This document shows, piece by piece, positions 5,843 through 12,341 of a DNA stretch of 19,042 nucleotides; the first letter of the stretch is position 1; each line of letters begins with the position of its first letter. Location: NCBI GenBank assembly GCA_024641895.1, contig JAHECE010000018.1, positions 1 to 19,042 of the forward strand, written 5' to 3'. The notes beneath the pieces were generated by a model, which was given only the letters and a program-made list of their open reading frames with translations, was not told the DNA's origin and did not search any database. Origin of the DNA: Actinomycetales bacterium. Lineage in GTDB: Bacteria > Actinomycetota > Actinomycetes > Actinomycetales > JAHECE01. The translations under genes and the position numbers were made by a program.

Positions 5843-8679
5843 CTGCGCACCCGCGCAGGCGGGACCCCGACGAGCCCCTCAGCCCGGCCGAGCGGTACCG
5901 AGCCGCGCAGGCACGAACGGCCGAGCGGGCGAGCGAGCTCGGGCGGTTCCGCGAGAGCCTCGGCTTCGAGCTGGACGAGTTCCAGGTGACGGCCTGCCGG
6001 GCGCTCGAGAGCGGCCGCGGCGTCCTCGTCGCCGCTCCCACGGGCGCCGGCAAGACCGTGGTCGGTGAGTTCGCCGTGCACCTGGGCCTGCGGACCGGTC
6101 GCAAGGCTTTCTACACGACGCCGATCAAGGCTCTGAGCAATCAGAAGTACGCCGACCTCGTGGCCGTGCACGGCGTCGACCAGGTCGGCCTCCTCACGGG
6201 TGACACCTCGATCAACGGCGGGGCCCCGGTCGTCGTCATGACGACCGAGGTGCTGCGCAACATGCTCTACGGCGGCTCGCCGGCCCTTGCCGGCCTCGGC
6301 TTCGTCGTGATGGACGAGGTGCACTACCTGGCAGACCGGTTCCGGGGACCCGTCTGGGAAGAGGTGATCATCCACCTCGCGGACGACGTGCAGGTCGTCT
6401 CGCTCTCGGCCACGGTCTCCAACGCCGAGGAGTTCGGTCAGTGGCTCGAGATGGTCCGTGGCGACACCGCTGTGGTGGTCTCGGAGCACCGGCCGGTCCC
6501 GCTCTGGCAGCACGTCATGGTCGGCGCCGATCTCCTCGACCTCTACTCGGCCCGGGTGGACCCGACGGCCCCGGGCCCGAACCCGCCGATCAACCCGGAC
6601 CTGGCCGAGGCCGTCCGGCGGGAGGTCCGCTCGGCCGGTCCCGCGGGCCGAGGGGGCCGGGGAGGCCGAGGAGGTGCCGACCGCGGTGGCGGTGGCGGGA
6701 GGTCCGGAGGCCGTCCGTTCCTTCGGGCCGCACCACGGCCCGTCGTGATCGAGCGCCTCGACCGGGCAGGCCTCCTGCCTGCCATCATCTTCATCTTCTC
6801 GCGCGCCGGCTGCGAGGGCGCACTGCAGCAGGTGATGGGCGCGGGCGTCTGCCTGACCACTCCCGTTGAGCAGGCCCGGATCCGGCTGGTCGTCGAGGAA
6901 CGCTGCGCCACGCTGCCGCAGGAAGACCTCGACGTGCTCGGCTACTGGGGCTGGCTGCACGCCCTGACCCAGGGCGTCGCTGCACACCACGCCGGGCTCC
7001 TGCCGGTGTTCAAGGAGACCGTGGAGACGCTCTTCGCCTCGGGCCTCATCAAGGTCGTCTTCGCCACCGAGACCCTCGCCCTCGGCATCAACATGCCGGC
7101 GCGGTCCGTCGTCCTGGAGAAGCTGGTCAAGTGGGACGGTCGCGGCCACGCGGAGATCACAGCGGGGGAGTACACCCAGCTGACGGGCCGCGCGGGACGG
7201 CGAGGGATCGACGTCGAGGGGCATGCCGTCGTCCTGCACACGGCCGGGCTCGACCCGGCAGCCCTCGCCGGGCTGGCGTCCCGACGGACCTACCCGCTGC
7301 GCTCGAGCTTCCGCCCCACCTACAACATGGCTGTCAACCTGGTCGCCCAGGCCGGCCGCGCCCGCGCCCGCGAGGTGCTGGAGACGTCGTTCGCCCAGTT
7401 CCAGGCCGACCGCGCAGTCGTCGGCCTCGCCCGGCAGGCCCGCACCCACTCCGACGCGCTCGAGGGGTACGCCGCGGCCATGCACTGCCACCTGGGCGAC
7501 TTCGCCGAGTACGCCGCGGTTCGGCGGTCGATCAACGCTCGGGAGTCCGATCTCTCGAGGGCACGCTCACGCGCCCAGCTCGTCGTCGCTGCGGGTGCCA
7601 TGGAGGCGACCCGGCCGGGCGACGTCATCGAGATCCCAGGAGGTCGGCGCGCGGGCTACGCCGTCGTGCTGGACTCGAGCACCCACCTCGACGGGCCCCG
7701 CCTCACCGTGCTCACCGAGGACCGGCAGATACGCCGGCTGACGGCGGAAGACGCTCGCTCGGGCGTGCGGCCCGTGGCGCGGGTGCGGATCCCGAAGGAC
7801 TTCAGCGCACGTCGTCCCGCCGACCGGCGAGACCTGGCCTCCTCGCTGCGCAGCGCCTTGGCCGCTGTCGGCACCGCGACCGGACGTGATGGCCCCAGGA
7901 AAGACCGGATCCGTTCCGGCGCCACCGACGACCACGAGCTTGCCAGGCTGCGCGCCGCGCTGCGCGCGCACCCCTGCCACGGCTGCACCGAGCGCGAGGA
8001 GCACGCCCGGTGGGCCGAGCGATGGGCGCGCCTCAACCAGGAGCAGGAGGGGCTCGTGCGGCGCATCGAGTCGCGCACCTCCTCCATCGCCCGGGACTTC
8101 GACCGGGTCTGCGAGGTGCTGACCGCCCTCGGGTACCTCGAGCTGCCCGAGGGCGGGCAGCTCTCCGTCACCGACGACGGTCAGTGGCTGCGCCGCCTCT
8201 ACGCCGAGCGCGACCTGGTGCTCGCCGAGTGCCTCCGTTCCGGGACGTGGGACGACCTGGGCGCAGCCGAGCTCGCCGCGGCCTGCGCCGCCGTGATCTT
8301 CGAGGGTCGCTCCGACGAGACGGAGACCCAGCCGGACATCCCCGGCGGTCCGCGAAGCCCCCTGGCCCGCGCGGTCGAACGGACGGTGCGGGTCGCTGAG
8401 GACCTGGCCGCGATCGAACGGGACCACCGGCTCACGCCGGCGGGCGAGCTCGACCTCGCGCTCGTCGTGCCGATGCTGCGCTGGGCCAAGGGTGGCCTGC
8501 TCGGCTCGGTGCTCCGCGGCTCCGAGCTCGCGCCAGGGGACTTCGTCCGCTGGGCGAAGCAGGTGATCGACCTCCTCGACCAGCTTGCCGTCGCTGCCCC
8601 GGACGAACGGGTGCGGAGCAGCGCACGCGACGCCATAGCGCTGGTCCGGCGCGGCGTGGTGGCGCACGTCGGAGTCTAG
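5839..8679 (+). CDS. helY: DEAD/DEAH-box RNA helicase HelY (Ski2/Mtr4-like)
   Basis: A 946-residue superfamily 2 helicase. It shows Walker A APTGAGKT (residues 66-73), DEVH (159-162), SAT (190-192), motif IV IFIFSRAGCEGA near 315-326, FATETLALGINMPARS in motif V, and QLTGRAGRRGID (447-458). The C-terminal quarter, ending in ARDAIALVRRG, looks like the DSHCT domain of the Ski2/Mtr4 family. It probably unwinds RNA, possibly helping RNA decay, but its exact bacterial role is unsettled. An Arg/Gly-rich insert lies at about residues 268-293 between the two RecA domains. The GTG at 5839 overlaps the tatC stop (GTGA), and starts further upstream would lie inside tatC. The order tatA-tatC-helY is as in mycobacteria. 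Confidence 0.92.
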   Translation: MTAHPRRRDPDEPLSPAERYRAAQARTAERASELGRFRESLGFELDEFQVTACRALESGRGVLVAAPTGAGKTVVGEFAVHLGLRTGRKAFYTTPIKALSNQKYADLVAVHGVDQVGLLTGDTSINGGAPVVVMTTEVLRNMLYGGSPALAGLGFVVMDEVHYLADRFRGPVWEEVIIHLADDVQVVSLSATVSNAEEFGQWLEMVRGDTAVVVSEHRPVPLWQHVMVGADLLDLYSARVDPTAPGPNPPINPDLAEAVRREVRSAGPAGRGGRGGRGGADRGGGGGRSGGRPFLRAAPRPVVIERLDRAGLLPAIIFIFSRAGCEGALQQVMGAGVCLTTPVEQARIRLVVEERCATLPQEDLDVLGYWGWLHALTQGVAAHHAGLLPVFKETVETLFASGLIKVVFATETLALGINMPARSVVLEKLVKWDGRGHAEITAGEYTQLTGRAGRRGIDVEGHAVVLHTAGLDPAALAGLASRRTYPLRSSFRPTYNMAVNLVAQAGRARAREVLETSFAQFQADRAVVGLARQARTHSDALEGYAAAMHCHLGDFAEYAAVRRSINARESDLSRARSRAQLVVAAGAMEATRPGDVIEIPGGRRAGYAVVLDSSTHLDGPRLTVLTEDRQIRRLTAEDARSGVRPVARVRIPKDFSARRPADRRDLASSLRSALAAVGTATGRDGPRKDRIRSGATDDHELARLRAALRAHPCHGCTEREEHARWAERWARLNQEQEGLVRRIESRTSSIARDFDRVCEVLTALGYLELPEGGQLSVTDDGQWLRRLYAERDLVLAECLRSGTWDDLGAAELAAACAAVIFEGRSDETETQPDIPGGPRSPLARAVERTVRVAEDLAAIERDHRLTPAGELDLALVVPMLRWAKGGLLGSVLRGSELAPGDFVRWAKQVIDLLDQLAVAAPDERVRSSARDAIALVRRGVVAHVGV

Positions 8680-8788
8680 GAGGCCCGTGGCGGCGCCGAT
8701 TCGCTCGGGGGACGTCCCAAGAGGGCGGCTGGGCGCCGCGGGCCGCACAGCGCCTCCCAGGCGCCTCCAGCAGTACATCTGGCCCCAG

Positions 8789-8825
8789 CGCGGCATCCTG
8801 CCGCGGAGCGGGGCGCCCCGCTCCG
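8789..8825 (+). terminator. Two adjoining hairpins, possible helY terminator
   Basis: The first hairpin has a perfect 7-bp stem, CGCGGCA/TGCCGCG, with loop TCC (8789-8805). It runs straight into a perfect 22-bp palindrome (8804-8825, core GGGGCGCCCC). Both could fold in RNA about 110 bases after the helY stop. There is no T-run, so this would be a stem-only terminator. The palindrome could instead be a protein-binding site. Confidence 0.4.
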
Positions 8826-8983
8826 GTCGCGCATGGCAGCAGAGGCACGTGGCTCGTTGTCCGGCCGCTGGCGGGCCCGGAATGGCGCCGCCGGAGGGCC
8901 GTACGGCCGACGTCCAAGGGCATTTCCCGGGAATGACCTGCCGATAGTGCGGCGCGCCGAGCCGACACGCCGACGAAACAAGC

Positions 8984-9003
8984 GGGTTTGCCGCGAGAAA
9001 CCC
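8984..9003. repeat. Inverted repeat GGGTTT-N8-AAACCC
   Basis: GGGTTT at 8984-8989 and AAACCC at 8998-9003 are exact complements around an 8-base loop. It lies just upstream of the TTGAC repeats. It may be an operator or a weak terminator for transcripts coming from helY. Confidence 0.4.
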
Positions 9004-9006
9004 ATG

Positions 9007-9034
9007 GTTGACCTGCCCAGACGCTGTTGACCTG
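9007..9034. repeat. Direct repeats GTTGACCTG x2 upstream of strong promoter
   Basis: GTTGACCTG occurs at 9007-9015 and 9026-9034, 19 bases apart, and TTGAC recurs at 9049 as the -35 element. Same-face spacing of about two helical turns upstream of a -35 is what an activator site looks like. No named regulator motif is matched. Confidence 0.4.
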
Positions 9035-9048
9035 GGGTTCTGTATCGA

Positions 9049-9076
9049 TTGACAGATCGGCCGATGTGAGTAAGTT
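9049..9076 (+). promoter_or_regulatory. Near-consensus housekeeping promoter TTGACA-N16-TAAGTT
   Basis: TTGACA at 9049-9054 is a perfect -35 and TAAGTT at 9071-9076 fits TANNNT, with a 16-base spacer. The spacer contains the perfect palindrome ATCGGCCGAT (9056-9065), a candidate operator. Transcription would begin near 9083, about 244 bases before lnt. It is by far the most canonical promoter in the window. Confidence 0.65.
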
Positions 9077-9082
9077 TCGTTT

Positions 9083-9178
9083 CGTCCGCTCGTGGACGCG
9101 CTTGAAGCCGATGAAGGCCTAGCGCGCCCACGCGTTCGCATGTGCGAAATGGGGGGACACCGACTGGGCCCGCGCGCT
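9083..9178 (+). ncRNA. Candidate structured RNA or lnt leader
   Basis: Three complementary pairs follow the predicted transcription start. CGTCC/GGACG (9083-9087 with 9094-9098) forms a 5' hairpin. AGCGCGC at 9121-9127 pairs with GCGCGCT at 9172-9178, extended by CCA (9128-9130) with TGG (9165-9167). Inside that stem, TTCGCA/TGCGAA (9135-9140 with 9143-9148) can stack if the 2-base turn opens to 4. No known RNA family (SRP, tmRNA, RNase P, riboswitch) is recognised. High GC makes chance pairing common. Confidence 0.25.
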
Positions 9179-9314
9179 CACTAGACAACGGCGCGCTCGC
9201 TGGCTGTGCGTGACGGACCGAAGGGCGCGCGGGCCGGTCGGAAGATGGTCGAGTGCTGGACGCGGCACCGACGTGGCAAGTGTTCGGCGTGGTCGGCGGG
9301 GGCCCGTGGCCACG

Positions 9315-9320
9315 TATCCT
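9315..9320 (+). promoter_or_regulatory. -10 element of lnt (leaderless)
   Basis: TATCCT fits TANNNT and ends 6 bases before the GTG at 9327, which predicts that lnt-ppm can be transcribed without a leader. A second, longer transcript from the promoter at 9049-9076 is possible. Confidence 0.5.
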
Positions 9321-9326
9321 GCAACG

Positions 9327-10982
9327 GTGCTCAACCGCGAGCCCGGACGGGCCTGGACACTCGTGTCGGCGTCCGTTGGCGGACTCCTGACCGAGGCCGC
9401 CTTTCCGGGACGTAGTTGGTGGCCCGCTGCCATGGTCGGCGTCGCCGTCCTGGCTCTGGCCCTGCGTCGTGACAGTGCGCGCTGGAACGCTCTCGTCGGC
9501 CTGGTCTGGGGCCTGGCGTTCTTCCTCCCGCACCTCTACTGGGCGAACGCCTCGGTGGGCTCACTGCCGTGGATCGCTCTCAGCCTGCTCGAAGCGGCCT
9601 TCGTCGGTGCCTTCGCGGCCGTCTGGACGTGGTCCCGACGAGCGCCAGTCGTCCGCAACCGTCCGATCGCCGGGGCTGTCGTGTTCGCGACGCTCTGGGT
9701 GATGGTCGAGCAGGTCCGTTCCGCGTGGCCCTTCGGCGGCTTCCCCTGGGGCCGGCTCGCCTTCTCCCAGACCGACGCACCCGTCGTCGCCCTCGCGGCG
9801 GTCGGCGGCGCCCCGCTGGTCTCCGCCGCGGTGGCGTCCGCCGGAGCTCTCCTCGCGCAAGCCGTGCTCGCCGCCGGCGCCGCGCGCGGCCCCCTGACGG
9901 CGCGAAGCCTCCTTGACGCCTCCAGGCGCCGCGCTCGGACACGTGAGGCCGCCGCGGCTCTCGTCGGCGCCGGGCTCGTCGTCGGCGCCGGGCTGCTGGA
10001 TCCCCTGCCGGTGGCGGGGGAGTCCGCCACCGGCGACGAGGCGGCCGAGGCCGCCGTGCTCCGCATCGCCGCCGTTCAGGGCAACGTGGCCAAGCCGGGT
10101 CTCGACGCCTTCGAGCACCGGCTCGAGGTGCTGCGCAACCATGTGGCCGGAACGCTCGCCGTCCGGGAAGCCGTCGGGCCCGGGGGAGTGGACGTCGTCC
10201 TCTGGCCCGAGAACGCCGCCGACGTCGACCCCCGAGTCGACCGGCAGGGTCGTGTGCTCGTCGTCGAGGCAGTCGCCGCCGTCGACACGCCCGTGCTGGT
10301 CGGCACACTCAGCTATGACGAGCTCGGCCGGTACAACGACTCGGTTCTCTGGACACCGGAGGAAGGCCCCGTCGCGACCTACACCAAGCAGCACCCGGCG
10401 CCGTTCGCCGAGTACATCCCGATCCGCGACTTCGCCCGGGTCTTCACCGACAAGGTCGACCTCGTCGGAACCGACATGCTGCCGGGTACCGAGGTCGGCG
10501 TCGTGCCGCTCGACGTCGCCCGGCTCGGTCGCACCGTGCCCCTCGCGGACGCGATCTGCTTCGAGGTCGCCTACGACGGCCTCCTGCGCCGGGCCGTGCG
10601 CGCTGGCGGCGAGATGATCGTCGTCCAGACGAACAACGCGTCCTTCGGCTGGACGCAGGAGTCGGTGCAACAGCTCGCCATGACCCGGCTCCGCGCCGTC
10701 GAGCACGGGCGCTCCGCCGTCCAGGTGTCGACCGTAGGCGTCAGTGGCGTCGTCGCGCCCGACGGGACGGTGCTGCAGCGTACGGAGCTCTTCACGGCGG
10801 CCCAGATGATCGACGCCGTCCCACTTCGCACAACCCTCACGCTGTCCGACCGCCTGGGCATCTGGCCGCTCTGGGTCGCCGCAGCGGGCGCCGTCGTCGT
10901 TCTCGCGGCAGGCCTGCGCACCGCCGCCGACCGCCGGTCTGCGCCCGGGCGGGCCCGCGCGGTGACGGGGGTGCGCCGGTGA
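9327..10982 (+). CDS. lnt: Apolipoprotein N-acyltransferase Lnt
   Basis: A 551-residue membrane enzyme that adds the third acyl chain to the N-terminal cysteine of lipoproteins. The first half is hydrophobic, with several TM helices and the Lnt-like stretch WPFGGFPWGRLAFSQ. The second half is a carbon-nitrogen hydrolase (nitrilase-fold) domain with the Glu-Lys-Cys triad at E295 (LWPENAADVDP), K354 (YTKQHPAPFAEYIP) and C411 (ADAICFEVAYD). A final TM helix lies near the C-terminus. The start at 9327 is chosen for its leaderless -10. GTG 9306 or 9210 are alternatives that would add low-complexity residues. The stop overlaps the ppm start (GTGA). In mycobacteria the two activities are fused in Ppm1; here they are separate. 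Confidence 0.93.
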   Translation: MLNREPGRAWTLVSASVGGLLTEAAFPGRSWWPAAMVGVAVLALALRRDSARWNALVGLVWGLAFFLPHLYWANASVGSLPWIALSLLEAAFVGAFAAVWTWSRRAPVVRNRPIAGAVVFATLWVMVEQVRSAWPFGGFPWGRLAFSQTDAPVVALAAVGGAPLVSAAVASAGALLAQAVLAAGAARGPLTARSLLDASRRRARTREAAAALVGAGLVVGAGLLDPLPVAGESATGDEAAEAAVLRIAAVQGNVAKPGLDAFEHRLEVLRNHVAGTLAVREAVGPGGVDVVLWPENAADVDPRVDRQGRVLVVEAVAAVDTPVLVGTLSYDELGRYNDSVLWTPEEGPVATYTKQHPAPFAEYIPIRDFARVFTDKVDLVGTDMLPGTEVGVVPLDVARLGRTVPLADAICFEVAYDGLLRRAVRAGGEMIVVQTNNASFGWTQESVQQLAMTRLRAVEHGRSAVQVSTVGVSGVVAPDGTVLQRTELFTAAQMIDAVPLRTTLTLSDRLGIWPLWVAAAGAVVVLAAGLRTAADRRSAPGRARAVTGVRR

Positions 10983-11752
10983 ACGTGCTGGTCATCATCC
11001 CGACCTATCAGGAACGCGAGACCCTCGGGGAGGCGGTCGAGCGCACCAGAAGCGCTGTGCCCGGCGCGCACCTCCTGGTCGTCGACGACGCGAGCCCGGA
11101 CGGCACCGGCGACCTCGCGGACGACCTCGCGGCCCAGGACGCTCACGTCCATGTGCTGCACCGGGCCGGCAAGGACGGGCTCGGCCGCGCCTACGTCGCC
11201 GGGTTCCGCTGGGCCCTGGAGCGTGACTACGACGTCGTCGTCGAGATGGACGCGGACGGCTCGCACCAGCCGAAGCACCTGCCTGCACTCCTCGCGGCGC
11301 TCGAGGAGACGGGCGCGGACCTCGTGCTCGGCTCTCGGTGGGTCCCTGGAGGGGAGGTCGTGAACTGGCCGGCCTCGCGGCTGATGCTCAGCCGAGGGGG
11401 CAACGCCTACACCCGGTTGGCACTCGGGCTGCCGGTCCTCGACGCGACCGGCGGCTACCGCGTCTACCGCGCCGCTGCGCTGGCGCGCCTGCCACTGGAG
11501 CAGATCCACTCGCACGGGTACTGCTTCCAGGTCGACATGACCCGACGGATCCACGCCGGCGGCGGCCTGATCGTGGAGCGCCCCATCACGTTCGTCGAAC
11601 GACGACTGGGGGAGTCCAAGATGTCGCGGGCCATCGTGCTGGAGGCGCTGTGGCGTGTCACGGCCTGGGGGGTGGCGTATCGGCTGAGCCGGCTGCTCGG
11701 CCGGGCCCGTCCGCGCAGTCAGCAGGCTGCGGACGAGGCCGGACACGGCTGA
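10979..11752 (+). CDS. ppm: Polyprenol monophosphomannose synthase
   Basis: A 257-residue GT2-family glycosyltransferase that transfers mannose from GDP-mannose to polyprenyl phosphate. In actinobacteria the product is the sugar donor for protein O-mannosylation and lipoglycan (LM/LAM-type) assembly. It begins with VIIPTYQERETL, followed by VVDDASPDGTGDLA (nucleotide binding), VEMDADGSHQP (the DxD metal site) and GSRWVPGGEVVNWP. The acceptor-side segment is YCFQVDMTRRIHAGGG with ITFVERRLGESKMS. There is no C-terminal membrane domain, as expected for the soluble synthase type. The GTG at 10979 overlaps the lnt stop by 4 bases. The stop codon forms the first bases of the terminator hairpin. Confidence 0.93.
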   Translation: MNVLVIIPTYQERETLGEAVERTRSAVPGAHLLVVDDASPDGTGDLADDLAAQDAHVHVLHRAGKDGLGRAYVAGFRWALERDYDVVVEMDADGSHQPKHLPALLAALEETGADLVLGSRWVPGGEVVNWPASRLMLSRGGNAYTRLALGLPVLDATGGYRVYRAAALARLPLEQIHSHGYCFQVDMTRRIHAGGGLIVERPITFVERRLGESKMSRAIVLEALWRVTAWGVAYRLSRLLGRARPRSQQAADEAGHG

Positions 11753-11776
11753 GGCGGCTGCTTGCGCAGCCGCCTC
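11751..11776. terminator. Strong hairpin terminator between ppm and rbpA
   Basis: A perfect 11-bp stem (GAGGCGGCTGC at 11751-11761 with GCAGCCGCCTC at 11766-11776) closes a TTGC loop. It starts within the ppm stop codon and lies 40 bases past the convergent rbpA stop, so it can serve both genes. Only a weak T-rich tail (GTTGCTCCT) follows on the plus strand. Confidence 0.8.
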
Positions 11777-11816
11777 GTTGCTCCTGCGGTCGCTGCGAGG
11801 CGCGCCGCCGTGGCCG

Positions 11817-12170
11817 TCACGCGCTCTTGCGGCCTCGCAGGACACCGCTGCGCAGCAGGTCGAGCCGCTCGGCGAGCAGCTCCTCGAGCTCGGGGATGGT
11901 GCGCCGCTCGAGCAGCATGTCCCAGTGGGTGCGGACGTGGCGGGTCGGCTTGGGCTCGGGGCGTGTCGCGTCCAGCAGCAGCGCCTCCGCGCCACAGAGG
12001 CGGCAGGTCCACACCGCGGGCACGTCGGCTCCGGCGGCGAACGGCAGTCGTATCACGTGGCCGTTCGGGCAGTCATACTGGGCGTGCAGCCTCGGAGCCA
12101 GCTCGACCCCTTCATCGTTCTCGAGGCTGTGGGCGCCGATCTTCATCCCGCGGAGCACACGGTCGGCCAT
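11817..12170 (-). CDS. rbpA: RNA polymerase-binding protein RbpA
   Basis: A 117-residue transcription factor of actinobacteria that binds RNA polymerase and the housekeeping sigma factor, helping promoter opening. The zinc-ribbon core is fully recognisable: C34 and H38 in YDCPNGH, with C56 and C59 in WTCRLCGAEALL. It is preceded by MADRVLRGMKIGAHSLEND and followed by the basic linker and sigma-interaction helix (THWDMLLERRTIPELEELLAERL). The ATG at 12170 has AAGGAG at 12183-12178 with 7-base spacing. An extension of the frame upstream is not conserved. It is convergent with ppm, an arrangement I recall also for Rv2050/ppm1 in M. tuberculosis. Upstream lies a sigma-R-type promoter. Confidence 0.95.
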   Translation of the reverse strand: MADRVLRGMKIGAHSLENDEGVELAPRLHAQYDCPNGHVIRLPFAAGADVPAVWTCRLCGAEALLLDATRPEPKPTRHVRTHWDMLLERRTIPELEELLAERLDLLRSGVLRGRKSA

Positions 12171-12229
12171 CAGGTCTCTCCTTCGTCCTGCGGGCACAGC
12201 GCCGGCGGATCTGGTGCCAGCGCCACGGC

Positions 12230-12250
12230 GAAGGCCGGTTCTCGGCCTTC
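12230..12250 (-). promoter_or_regulatory. Hairpin in rbpA 5' untranslated region
   Basis: GAAGGCC at 12230-12236 and GGCCTTC at 12244-12250 form a perfect 7-bp inverted repeat with a 7-base loop. It lies just downstream of the predicted sigma-R start point, at the 5' end of an mRNA leader of about 80 bases. It could stabilise the mRNA or be an operator. Confidence 0.45.
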
Positions 12251-12258
12251 CAATGTGA

Positions 12259-12286
12259 CCAACGTCCGACGTCACCCCCGTGTTCC
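12259..12286 (-). promoter_or_regulatory. Sigma-R/SigH-like promoter of rbpA (GGAAC-N18-GTTGG)
   Basis: On the minus strand GGAAC (12286-12282) is followed by exactly 18 bases and GTTGG (12263-12259). This matches the thiol-stress ECF sigma consensus GGAAT/C-N18-GTT of Streptomyces SigR and mycobacterial SigH. rbpA is a known SigR target in Streptomyces coelicolor, so context and motif agree. A housekeeping promoter for basal rbpA expression is not obvious. Confidence 0.65.
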
Positions 12287-12328
12287 TAGCCTTTCGTGAA
12301 GGCTTGGTGAAGGGTGGGTGCCGGCGGC

Positions 12329-12334
12329 TACCGT
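12329..12334 (+). promoter_or_regulatory. -10 element of aldo/keto reductase gene
   Basis: TACCGT fits TANNNT and ends 7 bases before the GTG at 12342, again suggesting a leaderless mRNA. A weak -35, TTGGTG at 12304-12309, is 19 bases upstream. No Shine-Dalgarno sequence precedes the start. Confidence 0.5.
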
Positions 12335-12341
12335 AGATCGA

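Larger units (their letters stand above)
8680..9326. other. Gene-free region between helY and lnt with promoter and folded elements
   Basis: These 647 bases contain no convincing coding region. Open frames exist on both strands, but they lack family motifs and their amino-acid composition is Arg/Pro-rich, like shadow frames. Contents in order: an AGGAGG at 8678-8683 with a GTG 3 bases later, two back-to-back hairpins at 8789-8825, a TTCCCGGGAA palindrome at 8924-8933, an inverted repeat at 8984-9003, TTGAC direct repeats, a near-consensus promoter at 9049-9076, and nested inverted repeats at 9083-9178. Local GC drops around 8970-9080. Everything downstream of the strong promoter could be an untranslated RNA or a long lnt leader. 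Confidence 0.7.

Noticed and set aside
5764..7491. 575-codon minus-strand frame antisense to helY
   Set aside because: It lies wholly opposite a helicase with intact motifs. The His/Arg/Asp-rich composition is typical of an antisense frame in high-GC genes.
8687..8947. 86-codon frame with AGGAGG at 8678-8683 just after helY
   Set aside because: The ribosome-binding-like sequence is only 3 bases from GTG and arises over the helY stop. The product is Arg/Pro/Gly-rich with no TM, motif or repeat, and the frame crosses two strong hairpins. It would need ribosome profiling to revive.
9083..9326. Known riboswitch or housekeeping RNA upstream of lnt
   Set aside because: I could not match the sequence to the conserved cores of SRP RNA, tmRNA, RNase P, the ydaO/c-di-AMP, cobalamin or SAM riboswitches, so it is only listed as an unnamed candidate.
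12287..12311. TAGCCT-N3-GTG followed by a four-codon mini-ORF (V-K-A-W-stop) upstream of the aldo/keto reductase
   Set aside because: Three bases is too short for a leaderless start, and such mini-ORFs are expected by chance. Its -10-like hexamer more likely reflects the inverted repeat there.
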